Part shown: positions 5,319 to 5,902 of the stretch, in pieces
How the letters are laid out: each line of letters begins with the position of its first letter
Position numbering within the stretch: position 1 is the stretch's first letter
DNA from: DAOUKH01 sp034420775
GTDB taxonomy: Bacteria; Chloroflexota; Dehalococcoidia; SHYB01
Reading direction: 5' to 3'
NCBI GenBank assembly: GCA_034420775.1
Contig: DAOUKZ010000188.1
Location: forward strand, 1-5,902
DNA: 5,902 nucleotides
Program-made: the position numbers and the translations under genes
The notes under the pieces: generated by a model
What the model saw: the letters and a program-made list of their open reading frames with translations, nothing else
What the model was told of the DNA's origin: nothing
The model's database searches: none

Positions 5319-5902
5319 TCATTCGTGCCGTGGTTCCCTGACGATTACATTCGCCGCCAGCAATCGCTCGACACGCTGGGCCGACACCCCCAACAGGTCG
5401 GTGACGTCGCCGAGGTGCTGGTTGAAGAGCGGCGCGGGCTTCTGCGGCTCCGCGGTGAAGGGACGCCAGCCGAACCCGGCGAAGGGGCTGGGAGGAGCCT
5501 GCGGGTGGTCGTCGAGCTCGAAGTAGCCCCGCTCCCGCAGGTGCGGCGAGTGGAGCAGGTCGGCGGCGCTCAGGACGGCGATGGCGGGGACGCCGGATTC
5601 CTGAAGCCGGGCCTCGAGATCGAAGCGGTCCTGGGGGGCGGTCCACTCGGCGAGGAGGTCATGAATGTGCTCCCGCTGGTCCCACCGCGTTTGGGGATCA
5701 TGCCAGCGTTCGTCTTGGGCCCACGATAGCCTGCCCATCGCGTCGCGCAGCGACTCCCACTGACCGTCGGTCTCGATAGCGATCGCGATCCATGCGTCCT
5801 CGCCCGCGCAAGGAAAGCAGCCGTGAGGCGCCATGCCCTCGATGTCGTTACCGCGCCTCTCCGGAACGACCGCTCCCGACGCGGCGGCGACCAGTTCTCC
5901 GC
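5319..5902 (-). CDS. Family III CoA-transferase (CaiB/BaiF), C-terminal part
   Basis: The last 193 residues of a CaiB/BaiF-type CoA-transferase are present. The frame is open to the right edge, so the N-terminal half, including the catalytic Asp of the family, is outside. Near the edge is GNDIEGMAPHGCFPCAGEDA, followed by WIAIAI; the family usually shows GN-x-x-P-x-x-APHG-x-(Y/F)PC-x-(G/D)-(G/E)D-x-W(I/V)A. The later segment SGVPAIAVLSAADLLHSPHL and the RGYF after it is the typical GVPAGPV and RG(F/Y)F region, and PAPLFNQHLGDV followed by LLG is the usual C-terminus. An internal ATG at 5834 is not taken as the start because family homology continues upstream of it without a stop. It would move CoA onto or between carboxylic acids, preparing a substrate for the crotonase downstream. 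Many relatives are annotated as formyl-CoA, carnitine-CoA or alpha-methylacyl-CoA enzymes; the substrate cannot be told here. Confidence 0.93.
   Translation of the reverse strand, partial: GELVAAASGAVVPERRGNDIEGMAPHGCFPCAGEDAWIAIAIETDGQWESLRDAMGRLSWAQDERWHDPQTRWDQREHIHDLLAEWTAPQDRFDLEARLQESGVPAIAVLSAADLLHSPHLRERGYFELDDHPQAPPSPFAGFGWRPFTAEPQKPAPLFNQHLGDVTDLLGVSAQRVERLLAANVIVREPRHE

Noticed and set aside
5263..5646. Minus-strand frame of 127 codons over the CoA-transferase end and the promoter region
   Set aside because: It is out of frame with the CoA-transferase, whose family motifs are clear, and is rich in Arg, Pro and Ala as expected of a shadow frame.
5832..5834. ATG as the start of a short CoA-transferase
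   Set aside because: Family-like sequence continues in frame upstream (GNDIEG before MAPHG) to the window edge without a stop, so this Met is internal.

Overview
The window is G+C-rich, bacterial, protein-coding DNA in which every convincing gene lies on the minus strand, so transcription runs from the right edge to the left. The coding style points to Chloroflexota of the SAR202/Dehalococcoidia kind or a similar environmental lineage. Supporting signs are a Dpp/Opp-type solute-binding lipoprotein with a Gly-Pro-Ala tract and an Ala/Pro/Thr-rich linker behind the lipobox, a Rieske ferredoxin, an amidohydrolase-2 family enzyme, and CaiB-type and crotonase-type CoA enzymes. This assignment is inference from style, not a database match.

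Layout in order of transcription: (i) the C-terminal part of a family III (CaiB/BaiF) CoA-transferase, cut by the right edge (5902 to 5319); (ii) an enoyl-CoA hydratase/isomerase family protein (5202 to 4396) with its own sigma70-like promoter in the 116-base gap before it; (iii) a 210-base gap with a possible weak promoter and a structured leader; (iv) two Dpp/Opp-type ABC permeases (4185 to 3229 and 3210 to 2302) and a small Rieske [2Fe-2S] ferredoxin (2278 to 1964), packed 18 and 23 bases apart and so probably one operon; (v) a 126-base gap with a good TTGACA-17-TATACC promoter (extended -10) and three inverted repeats; (vi) an amidohydrolase-2 family metalloenzyme (1837 to 686), followed after 42 bases by (vii) a family 5 solute-binding lipoprotein (643 to the left edge, incomplete) whose lipobox cysteine is followed almost at once by ten collagen-like Gly-Pro-X triplets.

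Taken together this looks like an uptake and breakdown locus for an organic substrate. A lipoprotein and two permeases would import it, the amidohydrolase (hydrolase or non-oxidative decarboxylase) and possibly a Rieske-dependent oxygenase would process it, and the CoA-transferase and crotonase would handle the resulting acid as a CoA thioester. The substrate cannot be read from the sequence. No ATP-binding subunit and no oxygenase lie inside the window. There is no tRNA, rRNA, CRISPR array, insertion sequence or integrase. No stretch longer than about 210 bases lacks a gene.
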